Shown here: positions 49,359-57,104 of the stretch, in pieces | Layout of the letters: every line of letters begins with the position of its first letter | Numbering within the stretch: position 1 is the first letter of the stretch | From: an uncultured Anaerolineae bacterium | GTDB taxonomy: Bacteria; Chloroflexota; Anaerolineae; J036; Brachytrichaceae | Assembly: GCA_938028725.1 (NCBI GenBank) | Contig: CALIMH010000013.1 | Location: 62,001-126,000 of the forward strand | Direction: 5' to 3' | DNA: 64,000 nt | Program-made: the position numbers and the translations under genes | The notes under the pieces: generated by a model | What the model was told of the DNA's origin: nothing | Seen by the model: only the letters and a program-made list of their open reading frames with translations | The model's database searches: none

Positions 49359-50207
49359 GTGAGGCATATCCCATTCTCGCTGATCGCTGCTTTGTTCGTG
49401 AGCCTATCCAGTTGTGCTGCCCCACCGTCTGCTCAAACCACCGCCGATCTGCTTGACACAGTAAAGGCTAACAAGAAGCTGCGCGTGAGCACCGACGCCA
49501 ACTATCGCCCACAAAGCTACTTCGACGAAGCCACCAAGACGTGGAGCGGCTTCGACATTGACGTGGCGCGCGAGACGGCACGCCGGCTCGGCGTAGAGGT
49601 GGAGTTCGTGACGCCAGACTGGAGCGCGATCACCGCCGGCAACTGGGCGCGCCGCTGGGATGTGAGCATCGGCAGCATGACGATCACGCCGGAGCGCGCC
49701 GAGGTGCTCGACTTCACCTCGCCCTACTACTACACGCCGGCGCAGTTCGCCATCCGCGCCGATCTGAAGGACACAGTTCGCACCCTCGCCGACCTCAGCG
49801 GCCGGACGGTGTGCGTCGGCGAGGCCACCACCTACGAGCAATATCTGAACGGTAAGCTCACTATCGACGTGGTCACACCGCCGCCAACGGGCGTGAAGGT
49901 GGCCACTGTGAAGACCGACGCTGACTGCGTGCAGTCCATCCAGGCCGGGCGCAAAGACTACGACGCGGTGCTCACTGCCTGGGGCGTGGTGGACGACAGC
50001 ATCAAACAGGGTATCTCGATCGTCGCGTTGGGCGACCCTGTGTACTACGAGGACCTTGCGATGGCGCTGGACAAAGCCGCCAAGCCCAACGCGAAGATGC
50101 TCGCGGAGCTGAACCGCATCATCGCTGAGATGCACGCCGACGGCACGCTCAGCCGCCTCTCCATGCAGTACTACGGCTACGACCTGACCAAGAAGAAGCG
50201 CCGCTGA
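49359..50207 (+). CDS. Amino-acid ABC transporter substrate-binding lipoprotein
   Basis: Family 3 solute-binding protein, 282 residues. The signal peptide ends in the lipobox LSSC (Cys19). The first domain starts KKLRVSTDANYRPQSYFDE and includes GFDIDVARETARRLGVEVEF; GSMTITPERAEVLDFTSPYY is the family signature. The end reads GTLSRLSMQYYGYD. Such proteins bind polar amino acids or opines. The GTG start has a perfect GAGGAGG 8 nt upstream, one of the strongest ribosome binding sites in the window. The permease gene begins 5 nt after it. Confidence 0.93.
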   Translation: MRHIPFSLIAALFVSLSSCAAPPSAQTTADLLDTVKANKKLRVSTDANYRPQSYFDEATKTWSGFDIDVARETARRLGVEVEFVTPDWSAITAGNWARRWDVSIGSMTITPERAEVLDFTSPYYYTPAQFAIRADLKDTVRTLADLSGRTVCVGEATTYEQYLNGKLTIDVVTPPPTGVKVATVKTDADCVQSIQAGRKDYDAVLTAWGVVDDSIKQGISIVALGDPVYYEDLAMALDKAAKPNAKMLAELNRIIAEMHADGTLSRLSMQYYGYDLTKKKRR

Positions 50208-50212
50208 GCTGC

Positions 50213-51043
50213 ATGCAGGGTAAGTTCGATGGGCGGGTGGTGCTGGTGTGGGCAGCGATCCTGGCCTGCATCGTCGCCTTTCTGCTCGCCATCCGCATTG
50301 ACTTGCCTTTCATCGCCGCATGGTGGCAGTTCATCGTGTATGGCGGTGGCACGCCCGAGGCTTTTCGCGTTGGGCTGGTGATGACGCTGTTCATCTCGTT
50401 TGTGTCCATCTGCGGCGCGACGTTGCTGGCACTGTTCGGCGCGCTGGGACGGCTCTCGCGCAATCCGCTTGCCTATGGCGCAGCGACGTTCTACGTGTCG
50501 TTCATCCGTGGCACGCCGTTCTTGATTCAGATATTCCTGCTGTTCTTTGGCTTGCCACAAATCAACGCGCAGCTCAATCAGCTGATCCCAGACTTTGAGC
50601 AGCGGTATTCGCTGATCAGCCGGCTGCTGGTGTTGCCAGCGTTGCCCACAGGCATCCTGGCGCTCTCGATCAACTACGGGGCATACATGACGGAGATCTT
50701 CCGCGCCGGCATCCAGTCCATCAGCAAAGGGCAAACTGAGGCTGCGCTGGCGCTGGGCATGACCCCTGCCCAAACGATGCGGCTGATCATTTTGCCCCAA
50801 GCGGTGCGCGTGGTGATCCCCGCCATCGGCAATGAGTTCATCGCTATGACGAAGGACTCGGCGCTGGTATCCGTGATCGGCGTGCAGGAGCTATTGTGGC
50901 GCGCGCAAAAGGTGGGCCAGCAGTATTTCCACTCCATGGAGACGCTGCTCATCGCGGCGGCGTTCTACTGGCTGATGACGCTGCTGTTGCAGTCAGCGCA
51001 GTCGCGCTTGGAGCGCTGGATGGGCCGCGGCTTTGCTCACTGA
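50213..51043 (+). CDS. Amino-acid ABC transporter permease (HisM type)
   Basis: Permease of 276 residues with five to six helices. SFIRGTPFLIQIFLLFFGLP is the polar amino-acid permease hallmark. The EAA region is GQTEAALALGMTPAQTMRLI and continues LPQAVRVVIPAIGNEFIAMTKDS. It pairs with the upstream binding protein. No ATPase gene follows; the system must use one encoded elsewhere or the partner has been lost. The downstream oxidoreductase has its own promoter box. Confidence 0.94.
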   Translation: MQGKFDGRVVLVWAAILACIVAFLLAIRIDLPFIAAWWQFIVYGGGTPEAFRVGLVMTLFISFVSICGATLLALFGALGRLSRNPLAYGAATFYVSFIRGTPFLIQIFLLFFGLPQINAQLNQLIPDFEQRYSLISRLLVLPALPTGILALSINYGAYMTEIFRAGIQSISKGQTEAALALGMTPAQTMRLIILPQAVRVVIPAIGNEFIAMTKDSALVSVIGVQELLWRAQKVGQQYFHSMETLLIAAAFYWLMTLLLQSAQSRLERWMGRGFAH

Positions 51044-51073
51044 TTGCGCCCTTCCCAGGTGGTGCTGTTCTTC

Positions 51074-51079
51074 TACAAT
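51074..51079 (+). promoter_or_regulatory. -10 box for the FAD oxidoreductase gene
   Basis: TACAAT, 9 nt before ATG 51089, no Shine-Dalgarno. It supports the internal start over the longer frame from 51044. Confidence 0.5.
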
Positions 51080-51088
51080 CGTCTTTGT

Positions 51089-52387
51089 ATGGATGCGCTG
51101 TTGAGCGTACGTGAAGCTTGCTACTGGACCACCACTGCGCCAGCCTTGCAGCTAACACCGCGCGATTGGCCCGCACGCGCTGACGTAGTCATTGTCGGCG
51201 GCGGCTACACCGGCCTGAGTGCAGCTCGCGAGCTGGCCAAGCGCGGCGCTCATGTGTGTGTGCTGGAAGCTCATGCTTTTGGCTGGGGCGCCAGCTCTCG
51301 CAACGGCGGCATGGTGCTGACCGGCCTCAAGCCCAGCCTGGGCGCGCTAGTCAAATCTTTCGGCCTAACACGCGCTCGCGAGTTCTTCTGCGCTTCCTTG
51401 GACGCGATCCGCTACGTCGAGACTGTGGTGCGCGAGGAGGGCATCGCGTGCGACTTTCGACGCTGCGGCCACCTGGAACTGGCCTACAAGCCGGCGCACT
51501 TCGACGCCTTCCAACGCGACGCCGAGATGCTGGCCCGTGACTTTCAGCACCCGGTGCGCGTGGTGTCGTCTGCCGACCTGCCCACGGAGATCGGCGCCCG
51601 CAGCTATCACGGCGGCTTGGTGGACGAGGCCAGCGCTGGCGTAAATCCAGCCCAGTACGTGACCGGCTTGGCTCAAGCTGCTGACCGCGCCGGCGCTCAT
51701 CTCTTTGCGGACACACGCGTGCTCAGCATAAGCCGCGAGGGTGCCGGGTTTGTGGTGCGCACCACGCGCGGCGCGCTGCGCGCACGCGACGTGCTGATCG
51801 CCACCAACGGCTACACCAACGGCCTGCATCCCTACCTGCGGCGGCGCATCGTCCCGATCGGCTCCTACATCATCGCCACTGAACCGTTGCCCACCACCCT
51901 GGCAGCGGAGCTCAGCCCGACGCGGCGGATGATGTTCGACTCCAAGAACTTCTTGTATTACTTCCGTCTGTCGAAGGACAACCGCATGATCTTCGGCGGA
52001 CGGGCCGGCTTGTTTCCAGAGACGCCGCGCACCGTGCGCGAGAGCGCGACCATCCTGCAGCGCGCGTTGGTGGAGGTGTATCCGCAGCTCAGGAACGCGC
52101 GCATCGAATACGCCTGGGGTGGGACGCTCGCTTTCGCCTTCGACCAGCTCCCGCACATTGGCCGCACCGAAGACGGCGTGCACTTCGCCTTGGGCTGCGG
52201 CGGTCATGGCGTGGCCATTCTGAGCTACTTGGGCGGCGTGATGGGTCGCCGGCTCAGTGGCGAGACCATGAGCACGCCGTTCGACCAGTTGCCCTTCCCG
52301 ACGATGCCGCTTGGCCTGTATAACGGCAATCCCTGGTTCCTGCCGCTTGTCGGTTGGTATTACCGCATCTTGGACGCCCTGCTTTGA
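51089..52387 (+). CDS. FAD-dependent amine/amino-acid oxidoreductase (PuuB/OrdL-like)
   Basis: D-amino-acid oxidase-like flavoprotein, 432 residues. The FAD motif VVIVGGGYTGLSAARELAKR is at about 33-52, followed by GWGASSRNGGMVLTG, typical of gamma-glutamylputrescine oxidase (PuuB/OrdL) relatives. The C-terminal FAD site is YAWGGTLAFAFDQLPHIGR and FALGCGGHGVAILSYLGG. Substrates in the group are amines, N-methyl amino acids and opines. The preceding amino-acid importer suggests uptake followed by oxidation, an inference. Its stop overlaps the TTG start of the chromate transporter gene. Confidence 0.86.
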   Translation: MDALLSVREACYWTTTAPALQLTPRDWPARADVVIVGGGYTGLSAARELAKRGAHVCVLEAHAFGWGASSRNGGMVLTGLKPSLGALVKSFGLTRAREFFCASLDAIRYVETVVREEGIACDFRRCGHLELAYKPAHFDAFQRDAEMLARDFQHPVRVVSSADLPTEIGARSYHGGLVDEASAGVNPAQYVTGLAQAADRAGAHLFADTRVLSISREGAGFVVRTTRGALRARDVLIATNGYTNGLHPYLRRRIVPIGSYIIATEPLPTTLAAELSPTRRMMFDSKNFLYYFRLSKDNRMIFGGRAGLFPETPRTVRESATILQRALVEVYPQLRNARIEYAWGGTLAFAFDQLPHIGRTEDGVHFALGCGGHGVAILSYLGGVMGRRLSGETMSTPFDQLPFPTMPLGLYNGNPWFLPLVGWYYRILDALL

Positions 52388-53517
52388 GCCGTTCTCCCAC
52401 GCTCTGGTCGCTTGCTGCTTACTGGTTGAGGCTTGGCTTGACCAGCTTTGGCGGTCCACCGGTGCACATTGACAAAATGCGCGCCGACTTGGTGGAGCAG
52501 CGCGGCTGGATCAGCGCGCAGCAGTTCAACATGGATCTGGCCGCGGCCGGCTTGCTGCCTGGTCCCTTCTCGACCAAGCTGGTGATGTACATCGGCCTGC
52601 GGCTGCATGGCACGCTTGGGGCAGTGCTGAGCGGAGCGTGTTTCATCTTGCCGGCGTTCCTCATCGTGCTGGCAATCTCACTTGTGTACGTGCACCTGGG
52701 GACGCAGATGAGCATCGAGCAGTGGCTGTATGGGGTGAAGCCGGTGACGTTCGCACTGATCGCAGCTGGCACAGTGCGCATTGGCCGGTCCACCGTCAGT
52801 GGATGGAGGGAATGGTTGTTGTTGGGAGCTTGCCTCATGGCGCTGCTTTTCAGCCGAGTGAGCACGCCGGCGCTGATGGTGCTGGGGGGAGGAGGAATGG
52901 TAGCGCTGACGCGAGCACGGACGGGGTGGTCGCTGGCGGTCGCTGCGCTGTTTGCGCTGGCGCAGGCGCAGGCGTTGCAGGTGCTTTCGCCGCCGTTGTT
53001 ACTATGGGAGTTCTTTAAAATCGGTGCTGTCGTTCACGGTGGTGGGTTGGCGCTCGCCGGCATCTTGCACGAGGAGCTGGTGGTGGCGCGCGGTTGGTTG
53101 ACGCAGGAGCAGTTGCTCTACGCGCTTGCAATCGGCCAAGGCACGCCGGGGCCACTGTTCATCACGGCGACGTTTATCGGCTACTTGCTGAGCGGCTTGC
53201 TTGGCGCAGTGATGGCGACGGCGGGCATCTTCGCGCCAGGTTTTATGTTTGTGTTGTTGGAACACCACGTGCTTGGCGCAATCAGGCAGCACGTGCTCAC
53301 GCGCACTTTTTTGCGTGGGGTGAGCGTGGCCATCACTGCAACGCTGATCGCATCCGTGGCGCGGCTCGCGCGCCCGGCGTTGCCGGATGCGCTTAGCATT
53401 GCTATCGCTGCTGCTTCAGCCGTGTTGCTGTTACGCTTTAAGGTGGGAGGTCACTGGCTTGTTGCTGTTGGACTGGCGATCAGCACTATTCGATTTTCAG
53501 TATTCGGAACACTGTAG
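52384..53517 (+). CDS. chrA: Chromate transporter (ChrA)
   Basis: ChrA/CHR-family protein, 377 residues, made of two homologous halves. The first half has GLTSFGGPPVHIDKMRADLV and AAAGLLPGPFSTKLVMYIGL; the second has FKIGAVVHGGGLALAGILHE and ALAIGQGTPGPLFITATFIGY. Both contain the conserved SFGG-like and GPxxT-like signatures. Family members export chromate, or act on sulfate or other anions. The predicted TTG start at 52384 sits on the stop codon of the preceding gene. Its 3' end overlaps convergent greA by 32 nt. Confidence 0.9.
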   Translation: MSRSPTLWSLAAYWLRLGLTSFGGPPVHIDKMRADLVEQRGWISAQQFNMDLAAAGLLPGPFSTKLVMYIGLRLHGTLGAVLSGACFILPAFLIVLAISLVYVHLGTQMSIEQWLYGVKPVTFALIAAGTVRIGRSTVSGWREWLLLGACLMALLFSRVSTPALMVLGGGGMVALTRARTGWSLAVAALFALAQAQALQVLSPPLLLWEFFKIGAVVHGGGLALAGILHEELVVARGWLTQEQLLYALAIGQGTPGPLFITATFIGYLLSGLLGAVMATAGIFAPGFMFVLLEHHVLGAIRQHVLTRTFLRGVSVAITATLIASVARLARPALPDALSIAIAAASAVLLLRFKVGGHWLVAVGLAISTIRFSVFGTL

Positions 53518-53974
53518 GGCCTGCCGGTGTGTTCACGCGCACCAGTGCGCCCACGCGCTTCCCAAGCAGCGCCTGGCCCAGTGGCGAGACATTGGACACT
53601 TTGCCGTTGAGCGGGTCTGCTTCTGCTGAGCCGACGATCTGAAAAGTTTCCTGGTCGTCAAAGCCCTCCTCCACAACGGTGACGCGACTGCCCAGGCGCA
53701 CCTCGTCCTGCGCCTCAGCAGGCTCTTCGATGATGATCGCCTCGGCGAGCAGGCGCTCCAGCTCGCGGATGCGCCCCTCGATGCGTCCCTGTTCCTCCTT
53801 GGCGTGGATGTAATCAGCGTTCTCGGAGAGGTCGCCCTGTTGAATGGCTGCGCGCAGCATTGCAGCTAGCTCTGGGCGCTTCACATCAATGAGGTAAGCC
53901 AACTCGTCGCGCAGCTCTTGTGCGCCCTTCGGTGTGAGATAAACAGGGGAGGTGGTATCTTGTCTCGCGCTCAT
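53486..53974 (-). CDS. greA: Transcription elongation factor GreA
   Basis: GreA, 162 residues, rescuing backtracked RNA polymerase by stimulating transcript cleavage. The N-terminal coiled coil carries QQGDLSENADYIHAKEEQGR with the tip acidic residues, then IRELERLLAEAIIIEE. The C-terminal FKBP-like domain includes NVSPLGQALLGKRVGALVRV. Length is standard. TATACT about 50 nt upstream is the probable promoter. The last 32 nt overlap chrA on the other strand. Confidence 0.95.
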   Translation of the reverse strand: MSARQDTTSPVYLTPKGAQELRDELAYLIDVKRPELAAMLRAAIQQGDLSENADYIHAKEEQGRIEGRIRELERLLAEAIIIEEPAEAQDEVRLGSRVTVVEEGFDDQETFQIVGSAEADPLNGKVSNVSPLGQALLGKRVGALVRVNTPAGPTVFRILKIE

Positions 53975-54023
53975 ATCACCGGTTGAGACGGTAACCTACA
54001 GTGCTCGTGGAAAATGTGCAAAA

Positions 54024-54029
54024 AGTATA
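54024..54029 (-). promoter_or_regulatory. -10 box for greA
   Basis: TATACT on the minus strand, 49 nt before the greA start. No good -35 is visible 17 nt upstream. Confidence 0.4.
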
Positions 54030-54141
54030 ACAGCCCCATCTGTGCTGCTGCGCGTTGCGGAGCGCTTCATAGGGGTTTCTCACCGGCATGGGCGGGTAGA
54101 GTGTGCGCTGGTGTTTCGCCGCACGCCGCCCGAAGCTGCAA

Positions 54142-54162
54142 TTGCACAACTTGCACTATAAT
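54142..54162 (+). promoter_or_regulatory. Promoter of the BMP-type ABC operon
   Basis: TATAAT (54157-54162) is directly preceded by a tandem TTGCAC repeat (54142-54147 and 54151-54156). The second copy fuses with the -10 as TTGCACTATAAT, nearly the same 12-mer as before the amino-acid transporter. The repeats could be a regulator site. Confidence 0.55.
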
Positions 54163-54185
54163 GGTTGCAGCACTTCAGCCGTGAT

Positions 54186-54220
54186 GCGGATCTCGTTTGT
54201 AAGAATCGAGGTCCGCTTTT
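54186..54220 (+). terminator. Terminator-like hairpin in the BMP operon leader
   Basis: GCGGATCTCG pairs with CGAGGTCCGC (one G-U) around an 11-nt loop and is followed by TTTT. It lies 24 nt after the -10 and 85 nt before the first gene, the position of an attenuator. I recognise no known riboswitch aptamer. Confidence 0.5.
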
Positions 54221-54304
54221 CGCTTATGCGAGCGGCAATGTTGGAGCGCTGTAGCTACGTTCTAAGTTGGCTACTTTTAAAGACCATGAGGAGGTTTGGA
54301 ACAC

Positions 54305-55546
54305 ATGAAGTTGCACTCATCTCTCACCCTCATCAGCATGGCTGTCGTCGTGCTCCTGCTTAGTGCGTGTACGGCTACAGTGACACCAGCTTCTCCACCA
54401 TCCCCTCAGCTGCAACCTGCAGCCACGGAGTTTCGCGTGGGCATGGTGGTAGTAGGCCCTGAGAACGACAAGGGCTGGAACGAGGCTCATGTCTCAGGCG
54501 CCAAGTACGTGATGGAGAAGATGCCCAACGTTAAATTCGACATCGTCGACAAGGTCAACCCCGGCGACCGCCCCAACGTCAAGGGCGCTCAAGTGGCCGA
54601 TGACTTGATCGCGCGCGGCGCCAAGCTGGTGATCTTCAACTCGGATGACTTCAAAGATGATGCGTTGGAGATCGCTAAGAAGCACCCCGATGTGATGGTG
54701 GTTCACGTCTCAGGCGACTACGCCTGGCCAGAGGGCAAGAACTACAAGAACCAACCCAACCTGATCAACTACATGGTCAAGATGGAGCCTGGCTGGATGA
54801 TCGCCGGCTGTGCTGCAGCGCTGGAGACTAAGGCCGGCCGCATTGGCACCGTTGGCCCGTTGATCAACGAGGAGACGCGCCGCTACGCCGTTGCCTCTTA
54901 CTTGGGCGCGCGCTATTGCTGGGAGAAATACCGCCAGCGCGACCCGAAGGACCTGCAGTTCAAAGTCACCTGGATCGGCTTTTGGTTCAATATCCCCGGC
55001 GTCACCCTCGACCCAACCAAGGTGGCAGATGATTTCTACAACGGCGGCTTTGACGTGGTGATGAACGCGATCGACACGCCGGAAGCAGCTGTGCAGGCTC
55101 GCAAAGCTGCCGATGCCGGCAAGGCCGTCAAGTACCACCACTACGACCATCCCAGTGGTTGCGAGCTATCCGCCGATTTGTGCATCGGCGTCCACTCCTA
55201 CAACTGGGGCCTGGGCTACCTGAACATCATCAAGCAGGTGATGGAGAGCGGCAAGGTCAGCAACAATTGGATTTGGGCTGAGGCGGATTGGAAGAACTGG
55301 AACAACCCCGACTCCAGCGCACTGCTCTACACCAAAGGCAAGGCGCTCAGCGATGAAAACAGCAAGCTGCTGGACCAGTTCATCGCCGGCTTGGGCGATG
55401 GGAGCATTGACCTTTGGAAAGGGCCGCTCAACTTTCAGGATGGCACGCCCTTCCTGAAGGAGGGTGAGCGCGCTACGGATGTGCAAATCTGGTACATGCC
55501 GCAGTTGCTGGAGGGCATGGAAGGCCAAAGCGTGCCCACCAACTAA
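54305..55546 (+). CDS. BMP-family ABC transporter substrate-binding lipoprotein
   Basis: Basic membrane protein (PnrA/Med-like) solute-binding protein, 413 residues. The signal peptide ends in LLLSAC with lipidated Cys21, and a P/S/T linker follows. The mature start EFRVGMVVVGPENDKGWNEA is the BMP hallmark, followed by VSGAKYVMEKMPN. The region KVADDFYNGGFDVVMNAIDT and YNWGLGYLNIIKQVM also fit. The family binds purine nucleosides in characterised cases. ATG 54305 has GAGGAGG upstream. A 16-bp hairpin separates it from the ATPase gene, the usual way to make excess binding protein. Confidence 0.93.
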   Translation: MKLHSSLTLISMAVVVLLLSACTATVTPASPPSPQLQPAATEFRVGMVVVGPENDKGWNEAHVSGAKYVMEKMPNVKFDIVDKVNPGDRPNVKGAQVADDLIARGAKLVIFNSDDFKDDALEIAKKHPDVMVVHVSGDYAWPEGKNYKNQPNLINYMVKMEPGWMIAGCAAALETKAGRIGTVGPLINEETRRYAVASYLGARYCWEKYRQRDPKDLQFKVTWIGFWFNIPGVTLDPTKVADDFYNGGFDVVMNAIDTPEAAVQARKAADAGKAVKYHHYDHPSGCELSADLCIGVHSYNWGLGYLNIIKQVMESGKVSNNWIWAEADWKNWNNPDSSALLYTKGKALSDENSKLLDQFIAGLGDGSIDLWKGPLNFQDGTPFLKEGERATDVQIWYMPQLLEGMEGQSVPTN

Positions 55547-55579
55547 GCGCCGCGTTGAACTTACCGATCCACCGCTTCT

Positions 55580-55626
55580 AGTGATGCGATCAAGGTGACA
55601 TCAATGGCCGCCTTGGTCGCATCACT
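55580..55626 (+). terminator. Intercistronic hairpin in the BMP operon
   Basis: AGTGATGCGATCAAGG pairs with CCTTGGTCGCATCACT, a 16-bp stem with a single G-U and a 15-nt loop, followed by GCCTTTT. It lies between the binding-protein stop and the ATPase start. It probably terminates or stabilises most transcripts after the binding-protein gene. Confidence 0.8.
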
Positions 55627-55637
55627 GCCTTTTAGTG

Positions 55638-57095
55638 ATGGACGTTGAGCTGATCCACATCCACAAGCACTTCGGCGAGGTGCATGCCAACGATGACGTG
55701 TGCGTGCGCTTTCGCAGCGGCACCATCCACGGCTTGCTCGGTGAAAACGGCGCCGGCAAAAGCACGCTGGTCAAAATCCTGAGCGGCTACATCACCCACG
55801 ACAGCGGCGACATCGCGCTGGATGGCAAGCTCGTGAGCATCCAAACTCCGACGGACGCGATCCGTCACGGCATCGGCATGTTGCATCAAGACCCCCTTGA
55901 TTTCCCGTCGCTGACTGTGCTGGAGAACTTCATGGCCGGCGGCGGCGGCTTGTGGTTACATCGCCGCGAGGCGCGCCGGCGCCTGTGCGAGATCGCGAGC
56001 TCGCTCAACTTCTCGCTTGACCCCGATGCCCATGTGTCCGAGCTGACCGTGGGCGAGCGGCAGCAGTTGGAGATCGTGCGTCTGCTTGCGCTAGGCGTGC
56101 AGGTGCTGATCCTGGACGAGCCGACGACGGGCATCTCCGCTGTGCAAAAGGAGCAGCTCTTCGCGGCGCTGCGTCAGTTAGCCGCGGATGGGCGCACCAT
56201 CATCTTTGTGTCGCACAAGCTGGAGGATGTGGAGGCGTTGTGCGACGAGGTGACGGTGATGCGCCAGGGGCGGGTGGTGGGCAGCGCTGCGATCCCGTGT
56301 TCGCCTGCCCAGCTCGTGGAGATGATGTTTGGCAAGCCGCTCGCGCCGCCGATCAAGCCACCAACGGCACGCGAGGAGATCGCGCTGGAACTGCGCGAGG
56401 CCCTGATCCGCACCAACACGTTCGACTTGCATGTGCCGCACCTGGCTGTGCGATGCGGCGAGGTGCTCGGCTTGGCCGGCCTGGAGGGCAGCGGCCAGCA
56501 GGAGTTCCTTGCCGCGTGCAGCGGCCTGATCCCGCTACGGCATGGCTCGCTGCGCCTCAACGGCCGCGAGATGGCTCACCGCCCTTACCACAGCTTCATG
56601 CGCGCCGGCGTGTGCTATTTGCCGGCCGACCGCCTACGCGACGGCCTGATCGGCGGGTTGACCATCCGCGAGCACGTGGCGCTGCGCGCACCCACCCGCT
56701 CGTTCTTCTTGGATGAACCGCTCAACGCTCGGCTGACGATGGAGGCGATCCGCGTCTTTAACATTCGTGGTCAGCCCAACACGCGTGTGGAGCGCCTCTC
56801 CGGCGGCAATCAGCAGCGCACCCAGCTTGCCCTGATGCCCAACCCGCTCAGCGTGATTTGCATGGAACATCCCACACGCGGCCTGGATATTGAGAGCGCG
56901 CTGTGGATTTGGCAGTTGCTGATCGCCCGCTGCCAGCAGGGCACCGCGATCCTGTTTGCGTCGTCCGACCTCGACGAGATCACTGCTTACAGCGATCGTG
57001 TGCTGGTGTTCAGTGGTGGCCGTGTCTCCGAGCCGCTCGACGCGCATCGCCTCACGGCAGACGTGCTTGGGCATATGATCGGCGGCAAGTTTTGA
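55638..57095 (+). CDS. BMP-type ABC transporter ATPase (two nucleotide-binding domains)
   Basis: Double-domain sugar/nucleoside ABC ATPase, 485 residues. Domain one: Walker A GENGAGKST at about 34-42, the signature replaced by LTVGERQQLEI, and Walker B VLILDEPTTG. Domain two: Walker A degenerate (LEGSGQQEF), signature LSGGNQQR, and Walker-B-like VICMEHPTRGLD with the aspartate replaced. One degenerate site is normal for this family. It energises the two permeases that follow. ATG 55638 or GTG 55635 could be the start. The gap to the first permease is 9 nt. Confidence 0.93.
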   Translation: MDVELIHIHKHFGEVHANDDVCVRFRSGTIHGLLGENGAGKSTLVKILSGYITHDSGDIALDGKLVSIQTPTDAIRHGIGMLHQDPLDFPSLTVLENFMAGGGGLWLHRREARRRLCEIASSLNFSLDPDAHVSELTVGERQQLEIVRLLALGVQVLILDEPTTGISAVQKEQLFAALRQLAADGRTIIFVSHKLEDVEALCDEVTVMRQGRVVGSAAIPCSPAQLVEMMFGKPLAPPIKPPTAREEIALELREALIRTNTFDLHVPHLAVRCGEVLGLAGLEGSGQQEFLAACSGLIPLRHGSLRLNGREMAHRPYHSFMRAGVCYLPADRLRDGLIGGLTIREHVALRAPTRSFFLDEPLNARLTMEAIRVFNIRGQPNTRVERLSGGNQQRTQLALMPNPLSVICMEHPTRGLDIESALWIWQLLIARCQQGTAILFASSDLDEITAYSDRVLVFSGGRVSEPLDAHRLTADVLGHMIGGKF

Positions 57096-57104
57096 AGAGA
57101 CGCC

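Larger units (their letters stand above)
53975..54304. other. Intergenic region between greA and the BMP operon
   Basis: No supportable gene in this 330-nt gap. It holds the greA leader with AGTATA (54024-54029, a minus-strand TATACT), the BMP operon promoter near 54142-54162, and an mRNA leader of about 140 nt with a terminator-like hairpin. Confidence 0.6.
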
